The notes beneath the pieces are model-generated. The model was not told the DNA's origin. It did no database searches and was given only the letters and a program-made list of their open reading frames with translations. This document shows positions 52,933 to 64,000 of a stretch of DNA of 64,000 nucleotides, one piece after another; within the stretch, counting starts at the first letter, position 1; every line of letters starts with the position of its first letter. Made by a program: the position numbers and the translations under genes. The stretch comes from Sthenelais limicola (taxonomy: Eukaryota > Annelida > Polychaeta > Phyllodocida > Sigalionidae). The DNA lies in contig OW804102.1 of NCBI GenBank assembly GCA_942159475.1, forward strand, positions 35,966,873-36,030,872, read 5' to 3'.

Positions 52933-52984
52933 TAGAGAACACCCAGCTCTAACAGACAGGCCAGACCCTCGAGCCTATCATTAG
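52933..52984 (+). other. Possible 5' UTR exon of the downstream gene
   Basis: GTCTACCTCAG acceptor and TTAG|GTGAGT donor bracket about 52 nt. All three frames contain a stop, so it could only be non-coding. The link to exons at 55 kb is unproven. Confidence 0.2.
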
Positions 52985-53593
52985 GTGAGTCGTTTTATTA
53001 TATCAAATATATTGTTTAACGTTAGTCTCATCCATGTAATGTTTAGTAATATGCTTGTAAAGAATTACTCTGTTCTAAACGTAAATACAGACCATTTACC
53101 AGTGGGGTGTTGTACAAGAAGAATAGACTTGTGAGCGAAACTATATATATATACGACGAGACGACGAAACCACGATTCTCAAATACTGTTCAAAATTAAA
53201 TTGCCGCTGAATCAAATAAAATATTAGTAGATAAAGAGTCTACATGTGATGAGTTGTGGTCTAGATTTTAAACTGTCGTGGAAAATTGGGATAACAAATT
53301 ATTTTTCTAGAATAAGGAGAAAAAAATGTAACAAAATGTATGTTTGACAAAATACCAATTGTTTGGACTTAGAAATAAATATGTTCCAACGTTTAATGTC
53401 AGCTGTAATAACATCGCTGTTCAACGGGTCCAACATTTTAAATACCCGGGGTGCTCTATATAGATGAACAGTTGATTCTAAATAATCATGTTAGTAATAT
53501 GATCAAAACATGTAACTGGAAACTTGGTGACATACAACGTACGGAGACGAAAATACATCAATTCAAAGATCTGTATAATGAGTTTCAAGACGT

Positions 53594-53851
53594 ATGTGGG
53601 TCAGATTTTCAGAAAATGTACAATTGGCAGCTGTACACATTTAGTAAATTCTGCAAAATTAGACTGAAAAACGGTCAAAACTAGGTATTACTATATCTGA
53701 GTATATTTGGTATTGCCTTGATTCAAGCAGTCTATTTGTTTGTGTTAAACCGAATTTTGAACATCATTATTGTCTTAAATTTGTGTTATTTGAAAGGATT
53801 GCTGAAGACAAATTGTACATTTTCTGTAAATCTGACCCATGTACTCCCTAT
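53594..53851. mobile_element. MITE family 1 copy with long TIR
   Basis: Left TATGTGGGTCAGATTTTCAG, right inverse ending TCTGACCCATGTA. The TIR is about 30 bp with few mismatches. Confidence 0.75.
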
Positions 53852-55080
53852 GATAGAGTATGCCAATCCACTCATAGGCACGGCAGGCAAGCTCTTGATA
53901 GATAGCAAGATATATGAGTAGACTTGCACAATTCCTAGAATTTTCTTTGTTTAAAAAACGAACACTATCATGTTATGGTCACTACCATGTTTTGGTCCCC
54001 CCCCCCCCCCCCCCCCTTGACTGAGGAATCCTAAGACAGGAATGGGGAGTCCCAGACCTGCAGTATAGGGCCCTACAAACAACACCAGTCTTAGGGACGA
54101 GGGCTAGCTGATACATGAGAACAATATAGAATAGCAAAACTGTTAATATTAGACAAACGCAGGCAGGCTGCAATGTTAAAACTGGTCACGGGAGAAGACA
54201 GGATTACATTGTTCAGGTAGACAGACTGCATGGTCTCATAATCCAAAGCTCAGGTTGGAAAGACCAAGGCCGGAACGTATTAAAAATAGTTTATACGATA
54301 ATGGTCGGCAGTTATGGAACGAATTTTAATAATGCTATTAAAGCCATGTATTTAAACAATATTCCAGATTAGAAAGTAGCACATATATGCGTTTGTTTGT
54401 TTTTAGTCTGTATTTTATGTTATGATTGTGGTGATGTCAATTGAGACCACTGTGTTTTGATGTAGACAAAATAAACGCTAATTTATATTGACTTGAAAGT
54501 ATGGAGATGTCATTGTTTTTGTGTAAGAACAGTTTATTGTTAGTGTCGGAGATAGTATAGTTCGAAATATTATTGTATTACATAATGTAAGGAGGTTTGT
54601 GAAGTATGTAAAATAGTACTGTAGTGTTTTAATATAAAAGTACTTACTGATCCTGTAAGCTAAGGTAGTAGCGACTGAAAGTTGGAATGGCAACGCATGA
54701 AAATAACTTCAATAGTGAGTTATGCGTATTTATTTATATATTTGTGATTTAAATATCTGGCCAATAAAAATATTCAGCAAAAAAATACGGAAGGAAAGGC
54801 TGCATGGTGACACTGGCTATACAATTAAAGTTATAATTACGGCGTTATGAACCCGATTGCGTAATCTACGAGTACGTTATAGCTTTCCATGCATCTCCCA
54901 AAAAGGCAGAAAGGTAGACTATTAGACCTTCATACCAGTCATAAGATATAAGTACCTTAAACTACATGTAATAGGCCTACCATACACACACATAGATACA
55001 TGTAGACAAGCATATGACCATAGCCTAGGGTAGTAGGATTGTTGTGAGACTAATATTGTTCTATTCTATTGACATTACAG

Positions 55081-55145
55081 TTGTGGACAGCTTGTTTAAA
55101 CTCGCAGGCACTGAGGCAGTGAAGGAGATATTGGCACAAACATGG
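55081..55145 (+). CDS. Sacsin-like gene, exon a (partial gene)
   Basis: TTGACATTACAG acceptor and CATGG|GTGAGT donor. Only one frame is open, encoding VDSLFKLAGTEAVKEILAQT then W (entry phase 1, exit phase 0). It has no clear homology alone. It is assigned to the gene by phase compatibility with the exon at 58343. The start codon lies upstream and was not found. Confidence 0.5.
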
Positions 55146-55209
55146 GTGAGTACTGTAAGCTCAATGTTCACTAAGTCGTTTTTCCAGTCAGCGACATCAA
55201 GACTTTACT

Positions 55210-57800
55210 ATGGAAGACCGGAATGGGTAGTATACTTCTCGGTATTCCGATACCGGGTCAACCTCGGGTCGGGACCGGTACCGGACCGGTACCGGACCGG
55301 GGCTTAAATTACCGGGGCTCCGATGACCGGGGCTCCGATGACCGGAGCTCCGATGACCGGTCAACTAATGTCTAAAATTATGTCCGAATACTTATGCTCA
55401 TTACTCAAAAACTATTTAAGCCTTTTACACAATTTAAATTGTATTAAATACCCCAACATATCTATTCGACTTTCCCAATTTTATATGATTTTTGCGCAAT
55501 TATTTCTACCTCTATTTCCAATCGTTGGTAAAGTAGCTATAAAATACACTCTATAGGATGAGCTATTCGCCGACATAATGTCTAAAATTATGTCCGAATA
55601 CTTCTGCTCATTACTCAAAAACTATTTAAGCTTTTTACACAATTTAAATTGTATTAAATACCCCAACATATCTATTCGACTTTCCCAATTTTATATGATT
55701 TTTGCGCAATTATTTCTACCTCTATTTCCAATCGTTGGTAAAGTAGCTATAAAATACACTCTATAGGATGAGCTATTCGCCGACATAATGTCCAAAATTA
55801 TGTCCGAATACTTCTGCTCATTACTCAAAAACTATTTAAGCTTTTTACACAATTTAAATTGTATTAAATACCCCAACATATCTATTCGACTTTCCCAATT
55901 TTATATGATTTTTGCGCAATTATTTCTACCTCTATTTCCAATCGTTGGTAAAGTAGTTATAAAAATACTCTATACCCACGCAGGCCCGTAACCAGGGGGT
56001 GTCAGGGGTGTTCGAACGAACAGCCCCCCCCCCCTGCCACTCCTGGGTCAGTGGTCCCCCCAATAGCAATTAATTAATATCTAAAAAAACGAAAGAAAAA
56101 AGAAATTCCTTAAAGGCCTATATAGGCCTACTCCAAAATCAATGCAATATCAGATGTTCCCACTCAGTAGATTGTCTTTGAAATGGGGTAGAACAAATGC
56201 ATGTGTATGGGTGTGTGGGGGTTTAACCCCACCCCACCCCCACTTGATGGGGCAATGGTGGATTTGATGGATTGGTGGATTGGTGGATTTGATGGATTGA
56301 TGGATCAATGGTGGATTTGAGATGAACAAAATTACTTTTTAGTGCCTGTAATTAAGGATATTTATACAGAATCAAGCTCTAAATCTACCAATGTCTGTCA
56401 TGATAAAATCCAAAGATTTCTAGACCTAAAGTCTTCAGTCCTTATTACACATATATTTAAATCGGGGGGGGGGGGTCCCTCCCTCCCCTTCCCCACTATC
56501 TCTAGGCCTATCCCTCCTTCCCCCTCTCTCTCTCTCTGTACGTCCCTCTCTCCCCCTCTTCCTCTGTCCCTCCCTCCCTTTAGTCGGGAGAGGGGGGGGG
56601 GGGGAGGAGAAGGAAAATTAATAGATGTATAGGAGTGTTTTTATTCTTTTGTTGGAAAACCTATTATAATCTTTGGAAGGATTTAGACTCTCTCTCTCTC
56701 TCTCTTTCTGAAATTCTCTCAGAGAAACAATGTCACTGGATTGGGTGAACTCTTCCTCCAAGAGAGGGGGAGGACGGAAGTTGTAGCATACTCATTTAAC
56801 TTAATATTTCTTTAATTAATAAATATAATGAGTATAGGTTTCCTCCTGTCTCTCTCATCTTTCCTCTCCCTCTCCTTACTCTTTCCCTCTGCCCTGCCCT
56901 CAATCCTGCTTTTTCTCTCTCTCCCCCTCCCTCTCTCCTTTATTTCGAACATTTTAGAATCAATATTAAATTATTTCTGTTTTCAAATAGATTTCCAGTC
57001 TTAAATTTTGCAATTGTAAGATCCAAAATAATGAAGATATCGTTCCTTTTTTTTTCTCAGGATATACCCAGAGAAAGAGGGGGAGGGGAGAGGGAAAAGA
57101 GAGAAGGAGAATTAAAACCTGCTCTATCCCAAGTGCCGAAGGCACTTGTAATACTGAAATCAGTCTCCGGAACGCTGGGTAGTACCTCCAGACGCCACTT
57201 GGGGTCTACATTGCAACCCATGACGATATTTGTAATTCATATTATGCGATTAATTTATTGTTAATTAACCATTCATATTATTTAATCCGGACTTTAACCA
57301 TGATGTTTATTACATATTTTACTATTTACGTTCAAGTTTGTACTTATTTCATTATTATATTTATTTAGATATTCCTGTTTTGTATTGCAAACATAATGTT
57401 TTCTTGTCTTGAAAATCATTCATATACCTCATGTCGGTTGGGTTCCGATGACCGGGCCCCCGATGACCGGGCCTCCGAGGAAATTTTCTCCCGGTCCGAT
57501 GACCGGGGGGACCCGACCCGATATTGTACCGATATCGGTAAATCTTGACCGGGCCGGTCATCGGAGCACGGGGAAATTTATCTCGGACCGGGAGCTAAGT
57601 TCCCGATGGCAGGCCGGTCCGGTACCGATGTATTAGTAACCCGATTTTTATATTTTTGAGGTGTTGCTATAGTAATTGTATGGGAAAATAAAGTTTCTTA
57701 ATATACCGGGTCTGGTGTTGACCGGGACCGGACCGGGCCGGTACCGGGCAGGTCCGTTATCGGAATACCGAGAATTATAGTACCCATTACGGTCTTCCAT
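55210..57800. mobile_element. Non-autonomous TIR DNA transposon, 8-bp target duplication (hAT-like)
   Basis: Starts ATGGAAGACCG, ends CGGTCTTCCAT. Terminal inverted similarity continues for about 80 bp into ACCGG-rich subterminal repeats (TCTCGGTATTCCGATA). Flanks ACTTTACT (55202-55209) and ACTTTACA (57801-57808) agree at 7 of 8 bases. The interior has three 210-bp tandem repeats, C/G and CT microsatellites, and no transposase. It lies in the intron between exons a and b of the sacsin-like gene. Confidence 0.7.
55362..55970 (+). repeat. Three tandem 210-bp repeats
   Basis: Copies start near 55369, 55579 and 55789 (ATGTCYAAAATTATGTCCGA), nearly identical. The repeated 60-odd-codon frame is a consequence of duplication and 210 being divisible by 3; no evidence it is translated. 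Confidence 0.95.
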
Positions 57801-58342
57801 ACTTTACACTGAGTCGCCGATCATTGGAATCCAATTGTCGCCGACTGAGTTGGGGGAAATCTAACCAATCCTATCGGGTTGATATTACTTACACGATTGA
57901 ATAGTCAGTTACTCCTACCCCTTTACTATCGATATATAGTATTAATGTCTCTCGATCTCCCCCTATCCCCCTATCCCCCTATCCACATCTCATTAACATT
58001 CCATCCCCCATTTTCACCGAAACTGACTATACCTAAATTGTAAGAATTTTTATTGGATATATTTTCATTCAATGATAATCTCATAGAGTCCAAGATCAAA
58101 TGATATATATTACAGAGTACAATCATAATATTTAAGTCGATTAATCAGATTAAGCATCGAACATGATACACAAGAATACATGACTCACACACTTCTTTCT
58201 TGTTAAATTGAATTGTCAAAATTGCAGGGTGTGGTGAAAGATCGGGCTAGTCCGAGCCACATTAATCGCATGGTATATGCCAATCATAAACCTGAATATA
58301 AATCTGTTTGAAAAAAAATAATCTATTAAGTTCTTTCAATAG

Positions 58343-58400
58343 GGAAAATTCGGAATAGGATATGGTGACTGGTGGACAGAGGCCAGAGTAGAGAGTGACA
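58343..58400 (+). CDS. Sacsin-like gene, exon b
   Basis: GTTCTTTCAATAG acceptor, residues GKFGIGYGDWWTEARVESD and donor GACA|GTAATT. Entry phase 0 and exit phase 1, matching exons a and c. Weak on its own; supported by phase agreement. Confidence 0.45.
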
Positions 58401-58894
58401 GTAATTTTGAGCGGAAGTGGGGCCTGCGTCACCTGTGTTTACATTATTGGGGTGCAGTTTCCAATGGACACAGAGGGCCTCCAATTAAAAGCCATCTTAG
58501 AGGCAGAAAAACATCTAATATTGCCACCAAACTTGAGGATATATGAGACACCATGCCCTATGTTCATTTTACTTTATTTTCTTTAATAATTATGGAAAAC
58601 AAATACCAGAACATATTCTCAACTGTTGGATTGATTGGATGTGTTGTCTGTAGGTGCAAGTTGCATGAAGCATGCACCTGCACTGTGTGCGAGTGGGTGT
58701 GTGGAGGCACATACATAAAGCTGTGGTAAGAGCCCCACCCACCCTCAGACAGGCCTCATTCCCTCTATGAAATCAGTGCCAGCTGTCCCTATCTCGATCA
58801 ACCCAAACAGGGTATTCCAAAAGTTGCCTATTGAATGAACCTTTATCTGATTGAAACCTATATAACAATAAAGTATTTTTATGTACGAAAGAAA

Positions 58895-59180
58895 TTAGCA
58901 CCCACCTTCAGACGTTAGGGCTGTGGGCCCCTAACGTCCAAAGGTGGGTGGGCCCTAACGTCCGACGGGGGGTGTATGGAATATTTACATGTAAATATTT
59001 CAGACGATATGGCCCACCATTCCTCAGATGCTAGGGCCCAGCTCGGATGGGCCCTACAACGTATGATAGAGTACTTATATGATAGTTTCATTCAACTCAT
59101 TGTGGGAGTTTCTATCAACTTATTGTGGGTGGGCCCTAACGTCCGAGGTTTAGGGCCTAACGTCTGAGGATGGGAGGGCC
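58895..59180. repeat. GGGCCCTAACGTC repeats with hairpin
   Basis: CACCCACCTT...GACGTTAGGG pairs with CCCCTAACGTC...AAGGTGGGTG (about 58900-58952). Further copies of GGGCCCTAACGTCCGA follow near 58950, 59130 and 59150, plus diverged forms near 59030. Confidence 0.75.
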
Positions 59181-59651
59181 ATACCTCTGAAAATATGTGT
59201 GTTGTTCCGACCAAGATGGGTACAGAGTATCGCTTCTGTATAAGTACAATCGCTTCTTAGCTGAGATTTAATTTTACAAGTTATTAAGGTCACCTAGCGA
59301 ATAAGAAAGTACAGAATAATAAGATAAAACAGAAGAATACAATAAATCAATCAATAGGCAGGTTGCAGCAGAAGATGTACAACATCAGCAAGAACACAAA
59401 ATAAGATACAAGGACAGTAATCATAATAAACAATCATAAACAGTCATACCAAATTTTCATCAGGTTAATGTGCAAGATTGTAGATCCATTTGAAAAATAT
59501 TAATTTTGCGAAGTGTGACACATTTTCTGTGATACATCACTAATATTAAAGGGCTTGACCCTTACTATTAGGGCTAACTGAGTCTTGAAATAATAGTCAA
59601 ATAAGACAGAGGATTGGTAAAATAAGTTAGAAGGTTCTGGTTTCTTTACAG

Positions 59652-59740
59652 ATTCCGAGAGGGGAATGATCCTGCCATCACTCCTTGGCTTCATCAAAGA
59701 AATTCTGAATCAGTATCCTGATGATGGTGCAATACTAAAG
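59652..59740 (+). CDS. Sacsin-like gene, exon c
   Basis: GGTTTCTTTACAG acceptor, ACTAAAG|GTAATA donor; entry phase 1, exit phase 0. Encodes SERGMILPSLLGFIKEILNQ then YPDDGAILK. This closely resembles the start of sacsin-type HSP90-like repeat domains, where a PL...ILxxYPDGxxILKE segment leads into the ATP-binding ELIQNADDA motif. That motif should begin the next exon, which I did not find before the window end. Sacsin-family proteins are large co-chaperones; here only about 60 residues are seen. Confidence 0.6.
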
Positions 59741-60355
59741 GTAATATAAAACAGTGTCCTGATACATGTCAAGGATTCTTATAGTTAATACATCCTTATA
59801 TTCCAAGTAATAAGCTCCTGATTTGCCAAGACACATTGCAGAGAAGTCTTCAGTACGTATTTGTACTGGAATTGATATTTTTGAAAACCTCCCTAAATTG
59901 GCAAATCTTTCCGAAATGTATCCACCATTTATAACCAATATTCGTCAAAACTAAAAAATTCACATGGTTTCAAAGTCCTCAAAAAATAAGAATGCCCATT
60001 TTCTCTCAAAATGTTCAATACTTTAAGGCGCGACATGCATCCCTGCAAAGTCAAATCTGATGCTAGTGAAACGGATTCCACCAAATTCCAATCAGTTTTT
60101 ACCTTAGACTCTGGTCATTTTTGTTTTTATATCAATTATATTTCGCGAGAAAACTTATGGCAATTGATGAATGAAGGGAAAGTTCCCTGCTTCCAACCTC
60201 CCGATTTGATCATCTTTTTTTCCATCAATTTTCTTCAAAATTAAGCGTTTTTCATTTGAAACAATTGACAATCAGCAATGTTGTCTGGGCCGACCATTGT
60301 CCTCAACTTGTTAGTGCAACATTTGGAATGGTTGATCGACTTTTATTTTTTATTG
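59741..60355. other. Intron or intergenic, nothing recognised
   Basis: No exon with an NADDA-type motif was found. Confidence 0.4.
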
Positions 60356-60379
60356 TTAGCTCGTTTGAACGAGCTAACT
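60356..60379. repeat. Short perfect-stem hairpin
   Basis: GTTAGCTCGT-loop-ACGAGCTAAC, ten paired bases with a four-base loop. It may mark the end of a mobile element. Confidence 0.6.
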
Positions 60380-60424
60380 ACTATAATTACTTTGCCCCTC
60401 GGACCTTGTCCCGGCAATTGTGCC

Positions 60425-60665
60425 ACTTGCCGGCCTGCCCTGCCTCCTCCTCCAGCCCTCCTCACCTTCCAATTTACGTGCTCAAATTCCCGATTTCCAG
60501 ACTGGCGCCTCACCCGCTCCTCCTCCTCCTCCTCCTCCCCCTCCTCCTCCCCCCCTCTCCTCTCCTCCTCTCCTCCTCTCCTCCTCCCCCTCTCCTCTCC
60601 TCCTCTCCTCCTCCTCCCCCTCTCCTCCTCTCCTCCTCTCCTCCTCCCACTCCCTCTCGCTCTCA
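60425..60665. repeat. Pyrimidine-rich (CTCCTC)n tract
   Basis: Long CTC/CCT-rich run on the + strand. Long frames through it on both strands are Ser/Pro/Leu or Arg/Gly/Glu artefacts. Confidence 0.85.
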
Positions 60666-60945
60666 GGATGCCCGTGGTGACCTGCGTCATCCCGAGTGGT
60701 GGTGCTTGGGAGAGCCCACCACTGCTACCAACCCAATACATCCCTATGCCTGAGGTTCTTATATAGTCACCTATGGTCATCCAATGAAAAAAACGGTGTC
60801 TTAAACTCGGGTCAAGGCATTAGAATACATACGTCGATTTCACATATAGGAATTGAGAGTCAAAACATTGAAAATATGATCGCTTGAGAGGAGAGACACC
60901 CAGTGGCAGACTCATGAACTAACCAACCGGAAAAGCAAATTTTGA

Positions 60946-60957
60946 TGCGCATGCGCG
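60946..60957. promoter_or_regulatory. NRF1-like palindrome
   Basis: TGCGCATGCGCG fits the YGCGCAYGCGCR consensus of NRF1/P3A2-type activators known across metazoans. Confidence 0.4.
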
Positions 60958-61228
60958 AATCGATTTCTACCGTATATCCCTTGTCAGGCCAGATCATTGA
61001 AATAAACTCTGAATTATGAACGTTTCGAAGATTTTTGAAAATAATTATTGATCGGATAGCTTCTATACATGTTTTACTTAGAGTTTTAAATAATTATTTC
61101 CTTTCGATAATGCGATTTTAAGCGTTTTTAAGGGAATCTCCGTGGTGATGTTTGTTGCCGTTGCCGGCCATAGCATAGCCATAGCGATCCCACTCGTGTC
61201 AACATTTGATGCGTTTTTTAGAACAAAC

Positions 61229-62105
61229 CAATGATTTTACACAATAATCCTGGCATATGAGGTTGAAAACAAGGTTAGATTAGACGTTCAGTCATTTATA
61301 TTCAGTCGATGGTTAATCATTATGGCTTCCGTGTCATATTGTTTTTCTTATTATCGTTGCTTTAAGCGATCGGCCTCACAAGGCCCCTTGTGTACATGAC
61401 CAGAAAATAAAACTGCTTTCTGAGCGCTTTGAATGATTTTAAACAATAATCCTGGCATATGAGGTTGAAAACAAGGTTAGATTAAACGTTCAAGCATTTA
61501 TATTCAGTCGTTTGTTAATCATTACGGCTTTCGTAGTATGCACAAGCATAGGCCGGGGCTCTAATGACTCGGTGGACATAAGGGTCCGCCAGCACGAAGG
61601 TCCATCGTGCCGGCGACAAGGCCCACCACCGCGTGTACAGCGAGAAGCCCCGGCAACACAATCGCCTAACCGTAGGTAGAAACGCGCATGCGCATGGGCC
61701 AAAGCAAACAAACATGGCGTCAGAAGCATGGTTCCGAAGAGTTGGAGGTGGTGAAATCGTGATATTTCCACCGAAAGGAATATCGTCAGATGTTAATATG
61801 TTCATAAACTATTGTTTGGGATAATATTTGAAGTCGACATGACTGATTTACGCAGATTATATGGATATTATTGTGTCAGCGACCAGAAACAAATCGGAAA
61901 CATGGCTGCAGCATGTGCGATCGGTGAAATCGTATAACAAGCCTAACTAATAAAAAGGTTGGTTAGATTTAATTCGACAAGCTTAGCTTAGACGTTCATA
62001 TATTTATATTCAGCCGATGTTTAATCATTACAGGCTTTCTGAGCGCTTTGAATGATTTTACACAATAATCCTGGCATATGAGGTTGAAAACAAGGTTAGA
62101 TTATA
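61229..62105 (+). repeat. Three dispersed or tandem copies of a ~95-bp sequence
   Basis: CAATAATCCTGGCATATGAG followed by GTTGAAAACAAGGTTAGATT occurs at about 61239, 61443 and 62063. A linked ATTTATATTCAGYCG-TTAATCATTA block occurs at about 61297, 61497 and 62008. Confidence 0.85.
61683..61824 (+). promoter_or_regulatory. NRF1-like site and possible first coding exon
   Basis: CGCGCATGCGCA at 61683-61694 lies 20 nt before AACATGGCG. The ATG at 61714 opens 36 codons (MASEAWFRRVGGGEIVIFPP onward) before a stop at 61824. The region is GC-rich relative to its surroundings. It may be the promoter and first exon of a gene running rightward, spliced before the stop (GT sites exist, none convincing). 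No family recognised. Confidence 0.3.
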
Positions 62106-64000
62106 GCATGCTATAAATCAACTACGTAATTCTGTTAGGAACATTAACATGTTAAAAAATGAACAGATATGGTTGGAATCGTTAGAAATCTGCTAATATA
62201 TAGTATCACTCAATATAAACTCTTATGAGCCTCGTTGAATGATATGTCATGTTGATTTGTCTATACATGAACTTAGAATCTGTAATATTGTGTAATTATT
62301 GAAAGGTTCGATTCACATAGGCCTAGGGCTAGGCTATAGCGACGATTCAAAATTATGTGTGGGTCAGATCGTCAGAAAATGTACAATTCAATTCAAAAAT
62401 TTGTTACAATTGCGACTACACCCCAGAGTGTTATATTTCATTTTAGGTAAAAACTGGAAAATATGTTTTACATCCACATTAGATATAGGATTCATTTTGA
62501 CTACAATGACCTGCAAGCTTCATATTACAAAATTATTACTTTCCATTGATTTCATGTTTCTAGACCTAGTCCAAGCTTTGTAATAATGTCTTGAGAATAT
62601 GTGGTAAAACTGCCAGGATCTGTAAAGGGTTTTCTCTATACTTTTTTTTATAGATATTTGTATATTTGACTCAGAAAATGTCCTTTTATTTTTTCACCAT
62701 AGGCATAGGCTATAATGACGAACATGACAGAAATGACTCATTACATTTTTCAAAATTAATTATTTCTGTAATATAACCTTGATATTATTGTTAAAGAACT
62801 AGTCAGTACGATGCAACAGTATCTTAAGATTGTTTGTCTTAAATATCAAGAGTCAAAAATGTTATTCTCTATGAGAAATTTCGTTCATAAGTTTGGTAGA
62901 ATTTGATTATTTTTGGTAGAATTACCAAATTAGTTCTGGTAGAAACAATATAAATAGAAGTAGGTCATCAAAATTATTCACAGATTCCAGATACAGTGTG
63001 TGTGTGTGTGGGGGGGGGATATTTAAAATGGCTTCCATACGATATTGGATCTTATGTGCTGTTTATGAGAATATTATAGTATTTATTTTAATGTTGTCAC
63101 ATTTATATAGCTCAAAGAGGGAAAATAAGTTTTGAAAAGCTGTTTGGTCAGCAAGGAAATATTATTATTCAGGAACTACTTCAAGCATTATCATGAAATT
63201 ATTATTTTAGTATTTTCCATTGATTTCATGATTCTAGACCTAGTCCAAGTGTTGTAATAATATCTTGAGAATATACAGAACTGCCATTTTTCATTTTTAA
63301 CTTGTTTCTGATCAGAGATTTTCTGCAAAAAATATTCCAAATTATTATAATTGTTACTTGTTCCTGACATGTAATTTTAAATGGCCATATCCCTACCTAT
63401 ATTTGGCGAGCTAACATCATCTTTCGTCAGAAGATCATTACTTGTTTAATTAAAGGCCAATACATATTCATATAAATTCATATACTTATAAAGGCGCTAC
63501 GTCCGTCATGGACATTCTCAAGCGTTGCCTGATGCTGTTAAGGATGCGAGACTATAGGCTTGATATATAAATAATAGAGTGTTAATCGATAATTAATATA
63601 AATATAATGAGGTTACACAATGTTACGTAATATTACATAACAAATAGTATATCGAGTATCCTTACTCTCATCACTTATCACTACATATCTGATGTGTCTA
63701 TTGGTCAAGACTTGTTTTATGAAACCTTTGACTGACTTTTATGATTTGACTGTTGACTTTTACAAAACTTTGGAAAATTTCGACTTTTAAGGAACTTTGG
63801 AAACATTCAATTTCAACTTTTACCAAACTTTCGACTTGCATAGAAGTTTGGACTGGAGACTAGACTGCTGAGACAACTTTGGACTGACTTACGTACTAAC
63901 TTTAACAGAACTTTGGATTTTGATTCTTATGTCACTAGGGGCTTCTTATATTATTTATGGAGAACTTTGACAATTTGAGTCCGGTCTCGCATCAACACGC
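62106..64000. other. AT-rich sequence with repeat fragments
   Basis: A family 1 MITE end lies at 62356 (GGGTCAGATCGTCAGAAAAT). GACCTAGTCCAAG blocks repeat at 62563 and 63238. An inverted copy of the 8021-8070 sequence (GGTTACACAATGTTACGTAA) lies near 63611. From 63720 onward a degenerate repeat of an ACTTTGGA/ACTTTTA pattern runs to the end. No gene recognised. Confidence 0.5.

Noticed and set aside
55369..55991. Three near-identical 60-codon frames as tandem genes
   Set aside because: A 210-bp satellite inside a transposon; period divisible by three explains the repeated frame.
60256..60780. 145-165-codon frames on both strands
   Set aside because: They run through a CTCCTC tract; composition-driven, with no domain.

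Overview
The window is eukaryotic, AT-rich and dominated by introns, intergenic sequence and transposable elements. Split genes with GT-AG introns, secreted multi-kringle architecture, an intact non-LTR retrotransposon, MITEs, a Helitron and solo-LTR-like sequence all point to a marine invertebrate genome (lophotrochozoan or invertebrate deuterostome). The species cannot be fixed from sequence alone. There are no bacterial operons, rRNA genes, recognisable tRNA genes or CRISPR arrays.

Layout. 1-3.6 kb: microsatellites, a foldback palindrome and a tandem duplication of about 1 kb. 3.69-6.02 kb (+): a two-exon gene for a secreted, low-complexity, probably GPI-anchored protein of unknown family. 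6-12.6 kb: repeats, including a strongly purine-rich tract ending in a Helitron-like terminus. 12.93-36.43 kb (-): one gene reconstructed from 11 exons, all joining in frame (561 codons). It has a signal peptide, a Cys-poor thrombospondin-repeat-like exon and five kringles, then stops without a protease domain. Its introns are loaded with mobile DNA: a 4.5-kb non-autonomous Helitron, a solo LTR, piggyBac-like and other MITEs, a large inverted repeat and a LINE fragment. 37.2-37.6 kb: a 16-bp minisatellite.

39.8-46.6 kb (+): the most remarkable object, an apparently intact LINE-type retrotransposon with up to four head-to-tail overlapping reading frames. ORF1 is coiled coil + L1-ORF1p-like RNA-binding region + NADAR domain + acidic tail. 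A separate SGNH-hydrolase frame overlaps it by ATGA. A 283-codon unknown frame follows, then endonuclease/reverse transcriptase, starting inside an 8-nt overlap. The element ends AATAAA + A15. A short inverted-repeat motif, TGGC-NNNN-GCCA, recurs about ten times along it, including just before the poly(A).

46.6-64 kb: dispersed repeats, then three phase-compatible (+) exons of a probable sacsin-like gene (55.08, 58.34 and 59.65 kb). The first of its introns contains a 2.6-kb TIR transposon with 210-bp tandem repeats. Near 61.7 kb two NRF1-like palindromes and an ATGGCG start suggest a promoter. The rest is repeat-derived or featureless.

All gene models are read from splice signals, frame and motif recognition only. 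No transcript or database evidence was available.
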